A DNA stretch of 52,316 nt, from contig JAFTYI010000051.1 in the NCBI GenBank assembly GCA_017464815.1, positions 1 through 52,316 on the forward strand, read 5' to 3'. This stretch comes from Bacteroidaceae bacterium (lineage in GTDB: Bacteria; Bacteroidota; Bacteroidia; Bacteroidales; Bacteroidaceae). The notes below the pieces were generated by a model. The model worked only from the letters and a program-made list of their open reading frames with translations. It was not told the origin of the DNA and did not search any database. The translations under genes were made by a program, and so were the position numbers. This document shows positions 15,946-25,195 of the stretch, one piece after another (position 1 is the first letter of the stretch; each line of letters opens with the position of its first letter).

Positions 15946-16140
15946 ACGCGTGGCTGTTTTCCTGTTCTTTTTTTTACTCTTTCCCAAGGGAACAATCAGC
16001 CACCGGAAATGGTTCACACGGAGGCAAAGGCGCACCGGGTGGGGACACATCATCATAATAATAAAAGGAAAGAGAGGGTGCCCCCACGCATTGGGGACAC
16101 CCTCTCCGATAAGGATTTTTGGAAGAAAGGGAGGAGTGAA

Positions 16141-19100
16141 TTACTTCATCACCTTCTCCACAACGACAGCACCGTTAGCGTATGTCTTGCGAACGATGTT
16201 AATGCCCTGCTGAAGCTTGTTCAGCTGCACACCATTGGCGTTGAAGATTTCAGTGCTGACAACTGCTTGTCCGGCAATGACTCCTTCGATGCTTTCAGAA
16301 TCAACAGCCACAGCGGCTTCACCCAAACCACCCATTTCGTTGGCGGCACGCACTGAGTAGGTGGCAGTGGCGTCATCGACGGTATAAGTGGGTTCAGTAG
16401 TGAAATCGATGACCTTGCCATCCTTGCAGACAGCCCACAGGAGGACATAGTCGCTGTTGTCCCACGTGATGACAGAGTTCTCAATCTTCACGTTTGTGGG
16501 AGCTGAAGCTTGCTCGGTGGCAGCAGTGGGATCCCAATCACCGAACATATTGGCCATGTTACCGATTTCGGCAGCCTCAACGGCAGTCAACACTGGTTCG
16601 TTGGGGTTGGGAGTTTCATTACCCAACTGCTTCACACGACCGGTCAAGTCAACAGCTGTACCTGCAGCAGTCGTGCTGTTGTATTCAGCAAAGCGTGTGC
16701 AACCACCAGCACTCATATTGGTCCAACCGGCTGCGGTAGGCAGAGCTTCCATTACACAGTCGATGTAATAGGTTTCGGCAGCTTCTGTCCAAGGACGACC
16801 CAAGTAGTAATTTCCATTCACGGCTTCATTCTCGCCCTTAATGACGCAGTCCTTGAATACGTAACCATACTTCACGTTGTTACGCGGAGCTACGATATAA
16901 CCGCCCTTTTCACACATCACGATGTCAACGGCATTGAAGAACACGTCGCCACTACCACAGATGAAGTCGGTGCGTCCGCGGATGACACCACCCTCGAAGT
17001 AATAGAGGCTGTTGCCATTGTCGGACACGTAGGTGTCTTGGTAAGCCCAGAGGCAAACATCCTTACAGATAGTCTTGTTACCACCGTCAACGAGAACAAC
17101 GTTACGTCCGCGACTGTCGGGAGTATTGGACTTCAAGGTAATGTCTTCGAAGTAGGTGTTGGTGGCACCACTTTGGAGGTAGAGCAAACCGCTGGTGCGG
17201 ATACCTTCAAGCGGATGAGCAGGCCCCCATTGGCCGTCAAAGGACTCGGTGGTCATGTAGTTGGCGACACTGGTTTCAGCCATATCTTCACCAATGATTG
17301 ACACGTTGGGAGTGTTAAAGTAGGTTTTCGGATCAGCATAGCTCTTACCATCAGCACCTGTCACCTGCACATCATTGTTTCCAGGAATGATATGCTGTCC
17401 CTTCTTCACGAAGATGCGGAAGCGCTGGCTCTTGTCAGAGCGTGCAGCTGCGGCCTCGAGAGCCTCCTTGAAGTTACCGTCATCGGGCACAATGAAGTCA
17501 TAGAGAGCCTTAGTGACAGCGGGCTTGGTTTTGGTGGCGAAATTCACAGTGATGACCTCGGTGATGGCATTGTCCGTCAAGTCGCTGATGCTGTTTGCAG
17601 GAAGTGAGAAGGTGTATTCAGTTGAATATTCCAAGCTCTTGTACTCGAACATGACGCTCTTTCCTGAAACAACGGGAGTGAGTTCTACACCGTTCAGTGT
17701 TGCAACTGCACCTTCGGCCACTTTCACCTTCTCGTCGAATGACAAGACTACCTTACCGTTGGCAGAAGCATTGGTGGCACCTTCCTTCGGAGTTGTAGAG
17801 ACGAGGACAGGAGCCTTGCCGTCGTCAACCAACTTCATGGTACCGGTCACGAAGATGTTGGTGATAGAAGTACCGTCGTTGTCAGAAGTCGAACCATCCA
17901 TCTTAGAAGATGTGTCAGCTTTCCAGCGGATATAGAGTTCCTTCTGGTTATTGGCCTCAGCAGGCAGTGCAAACTCGCCCGGAGTCCAAGTCTTCACAGC
18001 CGACATATTGATAGAGCCGATGAGCGTCCAAGTTTCGTTGTCGAGTGAATACTCTACATCCTGCTTCTGATAAGCATTGTAGTTGTAGAGCATCTCTGCA
18101 TATACTTTGATGTCGGTAAAGGCTTCTGCGTTCACCTTAATCTGATAGTAGTATGTACCGATAGCAACATTGTTTCTCCAGTTTACGGCAGCAGGCTTGC
18201 CTTCATAACCACCGGCAGCTTCTTGGCTCTTGTCCAACCAACCGCTGGTGTTGCCTTCTGCATCGCGGAGAACGAGCTGGTCGGCATCGTTATCAGCTGC
18301 GGCAAAGTCGGCCACACGGCCATCGCCACCACGGCGGATGAAGTCCCAACCGGCAATGAAGTCAACGCTGGCTTCATACTTGGCTGTGAGAGTAACGTCT
18401 TGAGTCATGCTCACCACAATCTCGCTGGCTGTCTCGTCGTTGCTCCATCCGGCAAAATTCATGATGTAGTTGTTAGAGGTGGTCAAGGTCACTTTGGTGC
18501 CCTCTTCATACATATTCTTGCCGTCAACAATTGTAGGAGCAGGATACCACTGTACCATGTAGTCGTTGGCTGGAGCCTCTACGGTGAGGTCAAGAGCATA
18601 AGTATTCACCTTCACGAAGTTAGCAGTGAGAGTTTCGTCGGCAGACACTTCCCAAGAGAATTTGGCATCGGTAGAAACTTCTTCACCGGCAGCATTTGTC
18701 CAGTTCACAAAGTTGTAACCAAAGTTTTCAGTAGCTGTCAGAGTCACTGCTGAACCCTCTTCATAAGAAGTGCTGATAGGATAGATAGTGGCGGCACCAG
18801 CCTCTTCCATATTGATAGCTGGAGTGACAGCATACTTAGCCACCTCGGCAACTGTACCATTGACAGTACCATAGATGCGAATGTCACTGAAACCACCTTC
18901 TTTGCTTGCACCCACACCCACTGTAGCACTCAATGCAAAGCCTTCTGTAGAAGTAAACTTGGCCTGTTGCTCAGCTGTCAGTTCGATAACAAACTGATGA
19001 GTAGAATTCGAGTTCTTGGCAAACTTGTCCTTATTTGCATCATGATTAGCGCGAGGAGCTGTAAAGTTGCCCAACGTTTCAGTAGTACCATCAGCCAATA

Positions 19101-20643
19101 TCGCTGTTACGGTCACACCATTTTCAGCGTCAGTACCGAAGCGCTGGATATAACCGGAAACCTTAGTCGGAGTGAACGACAGACCTCTTGCAGGCTTAAC
19201 GCCCCACTCTACTGCCTGAGTAGCACCTGAGGGTTTCAATTTCAAGAATACGACATCATCAATACCACCGTCACCGGCCGTACGCTTGCCTGTACCTGTG
19301 ATTTCAAGGTCACCAGTATTGACTGAAGCCATACTGAATGCACCTTCAGGGGAGGTGGTATAAGCTGTAGCATAATCGGCAGTGCTGTTGAACGGCCATG
19401 TTACACAAGCCTCGGTATTTTCAAATACGGTGCCAGAATAATCTTTCTCTACAAAAGGAAGGACAATCTGAATCCAACGGTAGTAAGATCCGTCACCGAT
19501 AACCACCTCAACCGTCTCATCCTTGTCTCCTACGGTATAGTTGATGGTATTACCGCTAGTGTAGTCGCTCTGACCATCAATTGTTGTAGTAGTAATTGCA
19601 TTGTAAGCCTCCATAGATACCACTGCACCCATGCATGAAGGCAGGACAAATTTGGTACCTTCGTTCATCTGTGCCAAGTCATTCCAGTTAGCATTGGCAA
19701 TCTTACCTCCATTGTTGGTGTCAAAGTCAACCTTCACATCGATAGTCTCACCATTTACCACGGCTTGACCCACCCAAATTCCTGTCTGACCCTGGAAACC
19801 GACGACGGGAGCACCTGACTTCTGCTGGAAGTCCCACTTAAGGGTCACTGCATCCTTGCGATCGCCCAAAGCTACCGTATTTTCAGTGAAGACAGGAGTC
19901 AACGTCATGTCGGCAGTAGGAGCAATCTCTGCACCGATAGCATATGTGTCGGTCCCGTCTGTCCAACCAGTCAGTGTCTTACCTTCTACATAGAGAGTAA
20001 AGTTGGCAGGAACAGTCACCTTACCTTCACCTACAACCACTTTAACGGATGCGGGTACAACAGTTCCTTCGCAAACCACATCACCAAGTGAGTAGTTTAC
20101 AGTAGCCTCCTTGACAATTTCAGTTACTTTCTCTACAGAGAGATAGGGGCAATAGCTAGGGATGCTGATAGTCAACGTTGTAGCCTCACCTGTATAATAT
20201 GCATACGAAATCAGGTCATCAGCCTTGCTTCCTTCCCAGCAACCGGCACCACCAGCAGCAAACGAAGCAACTTCATTGCCAGCTGCATCTGTCACCTTGA
20301 TAGTATGACCGGCAAATTGGCAACCACCGATACCAATCTTCACCGAACCTTCCACCTTTACAGTGGCAGTAGTACCTGACCATCCGTGGCTATTCCACCA
20401 CTTACCGCTAAGAATCACATCGGCAGTAGCATCGTCAGCAGCCACACGAGTGAGCGACCCATCTTCGCCAATAACCAAACCCAAAGATACGTCTACACGA
20501 GCATCTTCGTTCTTCTCTGAAGCCTCCAAGAATGAGCTTTCAGACAAGTCAATCTTCACATCCTTGAACGCTGCCATTGCCGGAAGGACTCCCGCCAAGG
20601 CCACCCAGACAAGGACGAACTTGAATAAGTTTTTAATGTTCAT
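16141..20643 (-). CDS. Secreted multidomain pectinesterase (CE8-like)
   Basis: The 1500-residue protein has a signal peptide (MNIKNLFKFVLVWVALAG, cleavage near AMA). Three InlB-like B repeats of the type 'YEEGSAVTLTA..NYGF.F.nW' are visible (about 180-255, 604-680, 681-757), separated by beta-rich unrecognised regions. A bacterial Ig-like domain of the SbsA kind follows (about 943-1035), then a right-handed beta-helix pectinesterase (about 1045-1380). The PME motifs AYQDTY (about 1200), GRTDFICG (about 1220) and YLGRPW (about 1279) are present. The oxyanion-site QAVAL appears as RNVVL. The last 60 residues end in a type IX-like sorting tail (NGVQLNKLQ...VVVEKVMK). It should remove methyl esters from pectin. 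It is isolated, with no SusC/D pair nearby. Confidence 0.87.
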   Translation of the reverse strand: MNIKNLFKFVLVWVALAGVLPAMAAFKDVKIDLSESSFLEASEKNEDARVDVSLGLVIGEDGSLTRVAADDATADVILSGKWWNSHGWSGTTATVKVEGSVKIGIGGCQFAGHTIKVTDAAGNEVASFAAGGAGCWEGSKADDLISYAYYTGEATTLTISIPSYCPYLSVEKVTEIVKEATVNYSLGDVVCEGTVVPASVKVVVGEGKVTVPANFTLYVEGKTLTGWTDGTDTYAIGAEIAPTADMTLTPVFTENTVALGDRKDAVTLKWDFQQKSGAPVVGFQGQTGIWVGQAVVNGETIDVKVDFDTNNGGKIANANWNDLAQMNEGTKFVLPSCMGAVVSMEAYNAITTTTIDGQSDYTSGNTINYTVGDKDETVEVVIGDGSYYRWIQIVLPFVEKDYSGTVFENTEACVTWPFNSTADYATAYTTSPEGAFSMASVNTGDLEITGTGKRTAGDGGIDDVVFLKLKPSGATQAVEWGVKPARGLSFTPTKVSGYIQRFGTDAENGVTVTAILADGTTETLGNFTAPRANHDANKDKFAKNSNSTHQFVIELTAEQQAKFTSTEGFALSATVGVGASKEGGFSDIRIYGTVNGTVAEVAKYAVTPAINMEEAGAATIYPISTSYEEGSAVTLTATENFGYNFVNWTNAAGEEVSTDAKFSWEVSADETLTANFVKVNTYALDLTVEAPANDYMVQWYPAPTIVDGKNMYEEGTKVTLTTSNNYIMNFAGWSNDETASEIVVSMTQDVTLTAKYEASVDFIAGWDFIRRGGDGRVADFAAADNDADQLVLRDAEGNTSGWLDKSQEAAGGYEGKPAAVNWRNNVAIGTYYYQIKVNAEAFTDIKVYAEMLYNYNAYQKQDVEYSLDNETWTLIGSINMSAVKTWTPGEFALPAEANNQKELYIRWKADTSSKMDGSTSDNDGTSITNIFVTGTMKLVDDGKAPVLVSTTPKEGATNASANGKVVLSFDEKVKVAEGAVATLNGVELTPVVSGKSVMFEYKSLEYSTEYTFSLPANSISDLTDNAITEVITVNFATKTKPAVTKALYDFIVPDDGNFKEALEAAAARSDKSQRFRIFVKKGQHIIPGNNDVQVTGADGKSYADPKTYFNTPNVSIIGEDMAETSVANYMTTESFDGQWGPAHPLEGIRTSGLLYLQSGATNTYFEDITLKSNTPDSRGRNVVLVDGGNKTICKDVCLWAYQDTYVSDNGNSLYYFEGGVIRGRTDFICGSGDVFFNAVDIVMCEKGGYIVAPRNNVKYGYVFKDCVIKGENEAVNGNYYLGRPWTEAAETYYIDCVMEALPTAAGWTNMSAGGCTRFAEYNSTTAAGTAVDLTGRVKQLGNETPNPNEPVLTAVEAAEIGNMANMFGDWDPTAATEQASAPTNVKIENSVITWDNSDYVLLWAVCKDGKVIDFTTEPTYTVDDATATYSVRAANEMGGLGEAAVAVDSESIEGVIAGQAVVSTEIFNANGVQLNKLQQGINIVRKTYANGAVVVEKVMK

Positions 20644-20963
20644 AATAGAAATTGTTAATAAAGTAATTAGTTAATAAAATTGTTTTCTCCAATTCATCTG
20701 TGGGCGCACACGAATATGTGAACAAAACATGCTCCACAGGATGCAGATGCATTCAAATCAGCGTGCAATATTAGCACATTTTATTCAAGAGGCCAAAAAA
20801 AATATGAAAGAATTTGGGAAGCGGTGAATAACTTTTCCCTTTTTTATGTTATAAAACATGTTTTTCGGGGGATAATGAGGAGGATATTAAGGAGAAAAGA
20901 CGTATCTTTGCACGATTTTAGTTTTTTGAATAGAAATTAGGAACAAATAAAAAAAGAAACGAT
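20644..20963. other. 320-bp gap between divergent pectinesterase and fabG
   Basis: AT-rich, with no recognised gene. On the minus strand TAATATTG (20773-20766) is one base from the -7 consensus and could serve the pectinesterase gene with a leader of about 125 bases. On the plus strand TATCTTTG at 20903 serves fabG. Nothing else is seen. Confidence 0.5.
20903..20910 (+). promoter_or_regulatory. -7 box of the fabG-lolA promoter
   Basis: TATCTTTG followed by C matches the consensus and lies 54 bases before the fabG start. The -33 region has no clear TTTG. Confidence 0.6.
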
Positions 20964-21689
20964 ATGAACTACGCATTAGTGACTGGCGGAAGCCGGGGAA
21001 TCGGACGTGCGGTGTGCGTCAAGTTGGCCCAGATGGGCTACCACGTTGTTGTGAACTATGTGTCAAACGATGCTGAGGCGGAAAAGACGCTTGAGCTTAT
21101 CCGCGAGGCGGGAAGCGATGGCGAATTGCTGAAGTTCGACGTGAGTGACGCTGAAGCCACACTGACCGCCATCGAGGGTTGGCAGGATGCCCATGAGGGA
21201 GAGTTTATCGAAGTGGTGGTGAACAATGCCGGCATCCGCAAGGACAACCTGCTCTTGTGGATGGAGCAGGAGGACTGGAGCCGCGTGTTGGGCATCGGCT
21301 TGCACGGCTTCTACAATGTCACCCGCCCGTTGCTGAAGGCCATGTTGGTGAAGAAGCGCGGTCGCGTGGTGAACATGGCCAGCGTGTCGGGCTTGAAGGG
21401 GTTGCCCGGCCAGTGCAACTACTCGGCTGCTAAGGGAGGCATGATTGCCGCCACCAAGGCGTTGGCTCAGGAGGTGGGCCGCAAGGGTGTGACGGTGAAC
21501 GCCGTAGCTCCCGGATTCATCCGCACCGACATGGTGGAGGGGTTGGACGAAAAGGCTCTGAAGGGGACCATCCCCTTGAACCGCTTCGGCGAGCCGGAGG
21601 AGGTGGCCGAGTTGGTGGGCTTCCTCGTGTCGGACAAGGCCGCTTACATTACTGGTGAATGCATTTCCATCAACGGAGGATTGTATTAA
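20964..21689 (+). CDS. fabG: 3-oxoacyl-ACP reductase (SDR family)
   Basis: Reduces a 3-ketoacyl-ACP with NADPH. The 241-residue protein starts MNYALVTGGSRGIGRAV, with the TGxxxGIG nucleotide loop at residues 7-13. It has NNAG (about 89), the catalytic Ser in MASVSG, and YSAAK with the catalytic Tyr/Lys (about 153-157). The C-terminal YITGECISINGG is typical of FabG. It is followed 31 bases later by a LolA-like gene. That pairing is usual in aryl polyene/flexirubin pigment clusters of Bacteroidetes, but none of the other cluster genes is here. It could also serve general fatty acid synthesis. Confidence 0.92.
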   Translation: MNYALVTGGSRGIGRAVCVKLAQMGYHVVVNYVSNDAEAEKTLELIREAGSDGELLKFDVSDAEATLTAIEGWQDAHEGEFIEVVVNNAGIRKDNLLLWMEQEDWSRVLGIGLHGFYNVTRPLLKAMLVKKRGRVVNMASVSGLKGLPGQCNYSAAKGGMIAATKALAQEVGRKGVTVNAVAPGFIRTDMVEGLDEKALKGTIPLNRFGEPEEVAELVGFLVSDKAAYITGECISINGGLY

Positions 21690-21720
21690 TCTATAAATTA
21701 TTAATTATGAATTATTAATT

Positions 21721-22353
21721 ATGAATTATACATTCAAGACCATAACTTTGACTTTTGCCTTGATGCTCTGCACATTGATGCGGGCGCAAGATAATCAGAC
21801 CATTTTGGCACAGATTGAAAAGGCCAATGCAGCCATCACCTCCATCGAAGGGAAGTTTGCACAGACGAAAACCATTGCCGCCAATGGCAAGGAAATCAAG
21901 TCGGACGGCACCATCTATCTGAGCGAGTCGGACAAGATGGCCATGCATTACAATGCGCCTTCGACCGACCTGCTCATCATCAACGGCGAGCGCTTCTACA
22001 TGATTCGCGGAAAGAAGAAGAACAACTTCAACACCGAGAAGAACAAAGCCATGCGAAACCTGCGCAACACCTTGCTCTATTGCGTACACGGCAAACCTGC
22101 CCAATTGGCCGAGGAGAACAATGCCGACATCAGCGTGAGCAACGACAAGGAGAGCACCATCGTCACACTCACTTCCCAGAAGAAGACGCCGCGCGGCTAT
22201 GAGAGAATCGCGCTCAACTACGACGCAAAGACTCACCTGCTCACCCGCATGGAGATGGTCGAATGGGGAGGAAACAGCACCGTCTACGAGATGAACGGCC
22301 TGAAACTCAATGCCGACATCGACGCTTCGGTGTACGTCATCCCCGAAAAGTAA
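21721..22353 (+). CDS. LolA-like outer-membrane lipoprotein carrier protein
   Basis: The 210-residue protein has a signal peptide (MNYTFKTITLTFALMLCTLM, then RAQ) and the periplasmic LolA/LolB half-barrel pattern: 'I..i.g.F.Q.k' in SIEGKFAQTKTIAANGKEIK, then SDGTIYLSESDKMAMHYNAP and the LLIINGERFYMIRG strand. LolA carries lipoproteins across the periplasm. Copies beside fabG in Bacteroidetes are often dedicated to aryl polyene clusters, so a pigment-lipid role is possible here. The gap from fabG contains a short AATTATTAATTATG repeat, which also supplies the start region. Function is inferred from fold only. Confidence 0.85.
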   Translation: MNYTFKTITLTFALMLCTLMRAQDNQTILAQIEKANAAITSIEGKFAQTKTIAANGKEIKSDGTIYLSESDKMAMHYNAPSTDLLIINGERFYMIRGKKKNNFNTEKNKAMRNLRNTLLYCVHGKPAQLAEENNADISVSNDKESTIVTLTSQKKTPRGYERIALNYDAKTHLLTRMEMVEWGGNSTVYEMNGLKLNADIDASVYVIPEK

Positions 22354-22361
22354 GGCTATCC

Positions 22362-22393
22362 TTTGCCCGTTTCTGAAAAAATCAGTAACTTTG
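22362..22393 (+). promoter_or_regulatory. Consensus promoter for purM
   Basis: TTTG (22362-22365), a 20-base spacer and TAACTTTG (22386-22393) match the Bacteroidetes pattern. The leader to ATG 22447 is about 50 bases. The promoter starts nine bases after the lolA stop codon. Confidence 0.75.
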
Positions 22394-22446
22394 CGCCCTA
22401 TATAATGTAATTAAGGTGTAAGATAAACGTAAATATACACAAAGCT

Positions 22447-23619
22447 ATGAGCAACCAACGATACATGATGCGTGGCGTTTCGGCCTCGAAGGAAGATGTG
22501 CACAATGCCATCAAGAACATTGACAAGGGTCTCTATCCCAAAGCATTCTGCAAGATTATCCCTGATATCTTGGGAGGCGACCCTGAGTATTGCAACATTA
22601 TGCACGCCGACGGCGCTGGCACAAAGTCGTCGCTGGCCTACCTCTATTGGAAGGAGACGGGCGACCTCAGTGTGTGGAAAGGTATTGCACAGGATGCACT
22701 CATCATGAACATCGACGACCTGCTTTGCGTGGGCGCCGTAGACAACATCCTGGTGAGCTCCACCATCGGACGCAACAAGCTGCTGGTGCCGGGCGAAGTA
22801 ATCAGTGCAATCATCAACGGCACGGATGAGTTGCTGGCCGAGCTTCGCGAGATGGGCGTAGGCGTCTATGCCACCGGTGGCGAAACGGCCGACGTGGGCG
22901 ACCTCGTGCGCACCATCATCGTAGATTCAACCGTGACTTGCCGCATGAAGCGTAGCGACGTGATTGACAATGCCAACATCCGTCCGGGAGACGTGATTGT
23001 GGGTCTTGCCTCTTACGGACAAGCCACTTACGAAAAGGAGTACAACGGCGGCATGGGTAGCAACGGACTCACGAGCGCCCGCCACGACGTGTTCAGCAAA
23101 TACCTGGCCGAGAAGTACCCCGAGAGCTACGACGCAGGAGTGCCCGACGAACTGGTGTATAGCGGTGGCCTCAAGCTGACCGATGCCGTAGAGGGCAGCC
23201 CCATTGACGCGGGCAAACTGGTGCTTTCACCCACGCGTACTTACGCCCCCGTAGTGAAAAAACTTTTGGATAACCTGAGAAAAAATATCCACGGCATGGT
23301 GCATTGCTCAGGCGGTGCACAGACAAAGGTGCTCCACTTCGTGGGCGACAATTGCCGTGTCATCAAAGACAACCTCTTCCCCGTGCCTCCCCTCTTCAAA
23401 ACCATCAAGGAGCAGAGCAACACCGACTGGGCAGAGATGTACAAGGTGTTCAACATGGGTCACCGCCTGGAGGTTTACCTTGCACCCGAATATGCCGAAG
23501 AGGTCATTGCCATCTCGAAGAGCTTCGGCATCGACGCACAAATCGTCGGCCGTATCGAGGAGAGCAACGGACAGAAGGAATTGGTCATCAAGAGCGAGTT
23601 CGGAGAGTTCAAATACTAA
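22447..23619 (+). CDS. purM: Phosphoribosylformylglycinamidine cyclo-ligase (AIR synthetase)
   Basis: Closes the imidazole ring of AIR from FGAM with ATP, step five of purine synthesis. The 390-residue protein has the PurM features HADGAGTKSSLAYLY (about 54-68; the D-G-x-G-TK motif), DDLLCVGA (about 97), GGETADVGDLV (about 143) and GLASYGQATY. It is about 40 residues longer than E. coli PurM, as is normal for the Bacteroidetes form. The order purM, prfA, pyrF is the one I know from Bacteroides. Two small membrane proteins and a 22-bp array lie between purM and prfA here. Confidence 0.94.
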   Translation: MSNQRYMMRGVSASKEDVHNAIKNIDKGLYPKAFCKIIPDILGGDPEYCNIMHADGAGTKSSLAYLYWKETGDLSVWKGIAQDALIMNIDDLLCVGAVDNILVSSTIGRNKLLVPGEVISAIINGTDELLAELREMGVGVYATGGETADVGDLVRTIIVDSTVTCRMKRSDVIDNANIRPGDVIVGLASYGQATYEKEYNGGMGSNGLTSARHDVFSKYLAEKYPESYDAGVPDELVYSGGLKLTDAVEGSPIDAGKLVLSPTRTYAPVVKKLLDNLRKNIHGMVHCSGGAQTKVLHFVGDNCRVIKDNLFPVPPLFKTIKEQSNTDWAEMYKVFNMGHRLEVYLAPEYAEEVIAISKSFGIDAQIVGRIEESNGQKELVIKSEFGEFKY

Positions 23620-23628
23620 ACAAACATT

Positions 23629-23712
23629 ATGGAAATACTGCTCATTGTATGCCTCGTCATCTGCTTCTTCGCATGGCGACAATTCTTCAGACAAATCAAG
23701 AAGAACAAGTAA
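23629..23712 (+). CDS. 27-residue single-pass membrane microprotein
   Basis: The frame starts 10 bases after purM and reads MEILLIVCLVICFFAWRQFF followed by RQIKKNK. This is one hydrophobic segment with a strongly positive C-terminus, the usual look of a small inner-membrane protein. The close spacing to purM suggests co-transcription. No family is recognised. It is too small for most gene finders. Confidence 0.6.
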   Translation: MEILLIVCLVICFFAWRQFFRQIKKNK

Positions 23713-23731
23713 GGCGGACATCAGTCAAGGA

Positions 23732-23803
23732 CTAAGGTGACATCATCCTAGGGCTAAGGTGACATCATCCTAGGGCTAAGGCCACCTTAACCCTAGGCTA
23801 AGG
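23732..23803. repeat. 22-bp tandem array between two small membrane-protein genes
   Basis: CTAAGG recurs at 23732, 23754, 23776 and 23798, exactly 22 bp apart. Units 1 and 2 are identical. Unit 3 keeps both ends but differs in the middle and forms GGGCTAAGG/CCTTAACCC. Each junction contains CCTAGGGC, itself nearly palindromic. The array ends about 58 bases before the next start codon. Confidence 0.9.
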
Positions 23804-23861
23804 TTCTTTAACAAAAGCGAGGGAAAATCTTCGGGATTTGAAGAAGGAAAAAAGAGAGATT

Positions 23862-24068
23862 ATGAACAAAAAGAAGATTATCATTATCATAGCAGCTGCG
23901 GTAAGCATGTCTTGCTTATTAGGAATGTTTAACTACCTATTAGACACATGGGAATCAGACGGATGGTTCCGCAAAGTCATCAGTTTCTTTGCTCTTTTAG
24001 GATGGGTACACATAACCTACAACATGATAACGCTGAAATATAAATGGATAAGGAAATTAGCTGAGTAA
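23862..24068 (+). CDS. Small two-helix membrane protein coupled to prfA
   Basis: 68 residues: MNKKKIIIIIAAAVSMSCLL, a first hydrophobic segment; a short loop, LDTWESDGW; a second segment, VISFFALLGWVHITYNMITL; and a basic end. I chose ATG 23862, preceded by AAGAGAG, rather than the TTG at 23838. The stop codon TAA is followed at once by the ATG of prfA, so translation is likely coupled. No family is recognised. It may be lineage-specific. Confidence 0.7.
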   Translation: MNKKKIIIIIAAAVSMSCLLGMFNYLLDTWESDGWFRKVISFFALLGWVHITYNMITLKYKWIRKLAE

Positions 24069-25181
24069 ATGGCCGATAACAACACCATATTAGAGAAACT
24101 CGAAGGGTTGATTGCCCGCTTTGAGGAGGTTTCAACACTCATCACCGACCCGAACGTGATTGCCGACCAGGCACGCTATGTGAAACTGACGAAGGAATAC
24201 AAAGACCTGAGCGAAATCATGCGTGTGAGGAAGGAGTACGTGGAAGCACTCGGCGGATTGGAGGAGGCAAAGCAACTGCTCCTGACCGAAAGCGACCCCG
24301 AGATGAAGGAAATGGCTCGCGAAGAGGCCAACCTCTGCGAAGCACGCATCCCCCAACTGGAGGAGGAGATAAAACTCCTGCTCGTGCCGGCCGACCCGCA
24401 AGACGACCGCAATGCCATCCTTGAGATACGTGGCGGCACGGGAGGCGACGAAGCGGCCATCTTTGCCGGCGACCTCTTCCGCATGTACGCCAAGTATTGC
24501 GAATCGAAGGGGTGGCGCATGGAGGTGTCGAGCGCAAGCGAAGGAGCCTCGGGCGGATACAAGGAAATCATCTGCTCGGTGACGGGCGACAAGGTATATG
24601 GCACACTGAAGTACGAGTCGGGCGTACACCGCGTGCAACGTGTGCCGGCCACGGAGACACAAGGCCGTGTGCACACCTCGGCGGCATCCGTAGCCGTGCT
24701 CCCCGAAGCGGAAGCCTTCGACGTGGAAATCAACGAGGGTGAAATCAAGTGGGACACCTTCCGTTCAAGCGGTGCCGGCGGACAGAATGTGAACAAGGTG
24801 GAGTCGGGCGTGCGCCTTCGCTACAACTGGCGAAACCCCAACACGGGCGAGGTGCAGGAAATCCTCATCGAGTGTACCGAGACGCGCGACCAGCCGAAGA
24901 ACAAAGAGCGTGCCCTCTCGCGCCTGCGTACCTTTATATATGATAAGGAGCATCAGAAGTACATCGACGACATTGCCGCCAAGCGCAAGACAATGGTTTC
25001 GACGGGCGACCGTTCGGCCAAGATACGCACCTACAACTATCCGCAAGGACGCATCACCGACCACCGCATCAACTACACCATCTATAACCTGGCCGCCTTC
25101 ATGGACGGCGACATCCAGGAGTGTATCGACCAACTGACCGTGGCGGAGAATGCGGAGCGAATGAAGGAGAGTGAATTGTAA
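24069..25181 (+). CDS. prfA: Peptide chain release factor 1
   Basis: Recognises UAA/UAG and releases the finished peptide on the ribosome. The 370-residue protein has the RF1-specific PAT tripeptide at residues 193-195 (VQRVPATETQGR) and the catalytic GGQ at 237-239 in SSGAGGQNVN. An N-terminal coiled helical domain covers about residues 1-105. Length fits RF1. Its start codon directly follows the stop of the small membrane protein. A palindrome of 8-bp units separates it from pyrF. Confidence 0.97.
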   Translation: MADNNTILEKLEGLIARFEEVSTLITDPNVIADQARYVKLTKEYKDLSEIMRVRKEYVEALGGLEEAKQLLLTESDPEMKEMAREEANLCEARIPQLEEEIKLLLVPADPQDDRNAILEIRGGTGGDEAAIFAGDLFRMYAKYCESKGWRMEVSSASEGASGGYKEIICSVTGDKVYGTLKYESGVHRVQRVPATETQGRVHTSAASVAVLPEAEAFDVEINEGEIKWDTFRSSGAGGQNVNKVESGVRLRYNWRNPNTGEVQEILIECTETRDQPKNKERALSRLRTFIYDKEHQKYIDDIAAKRKTMVSTGDRSAKIRTYNYPQGRITDHRINYTIYNLAAFMDGDIQECIDQLTVAENAERMKESEL

Positions 25182-25195
25182 CAAACATATAAATA

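Noticed and set aside
23732-23803. CRISPR or intrinsic terminator
   Set aside because: No unique spacers; hairpins in the array lack a following U-run.
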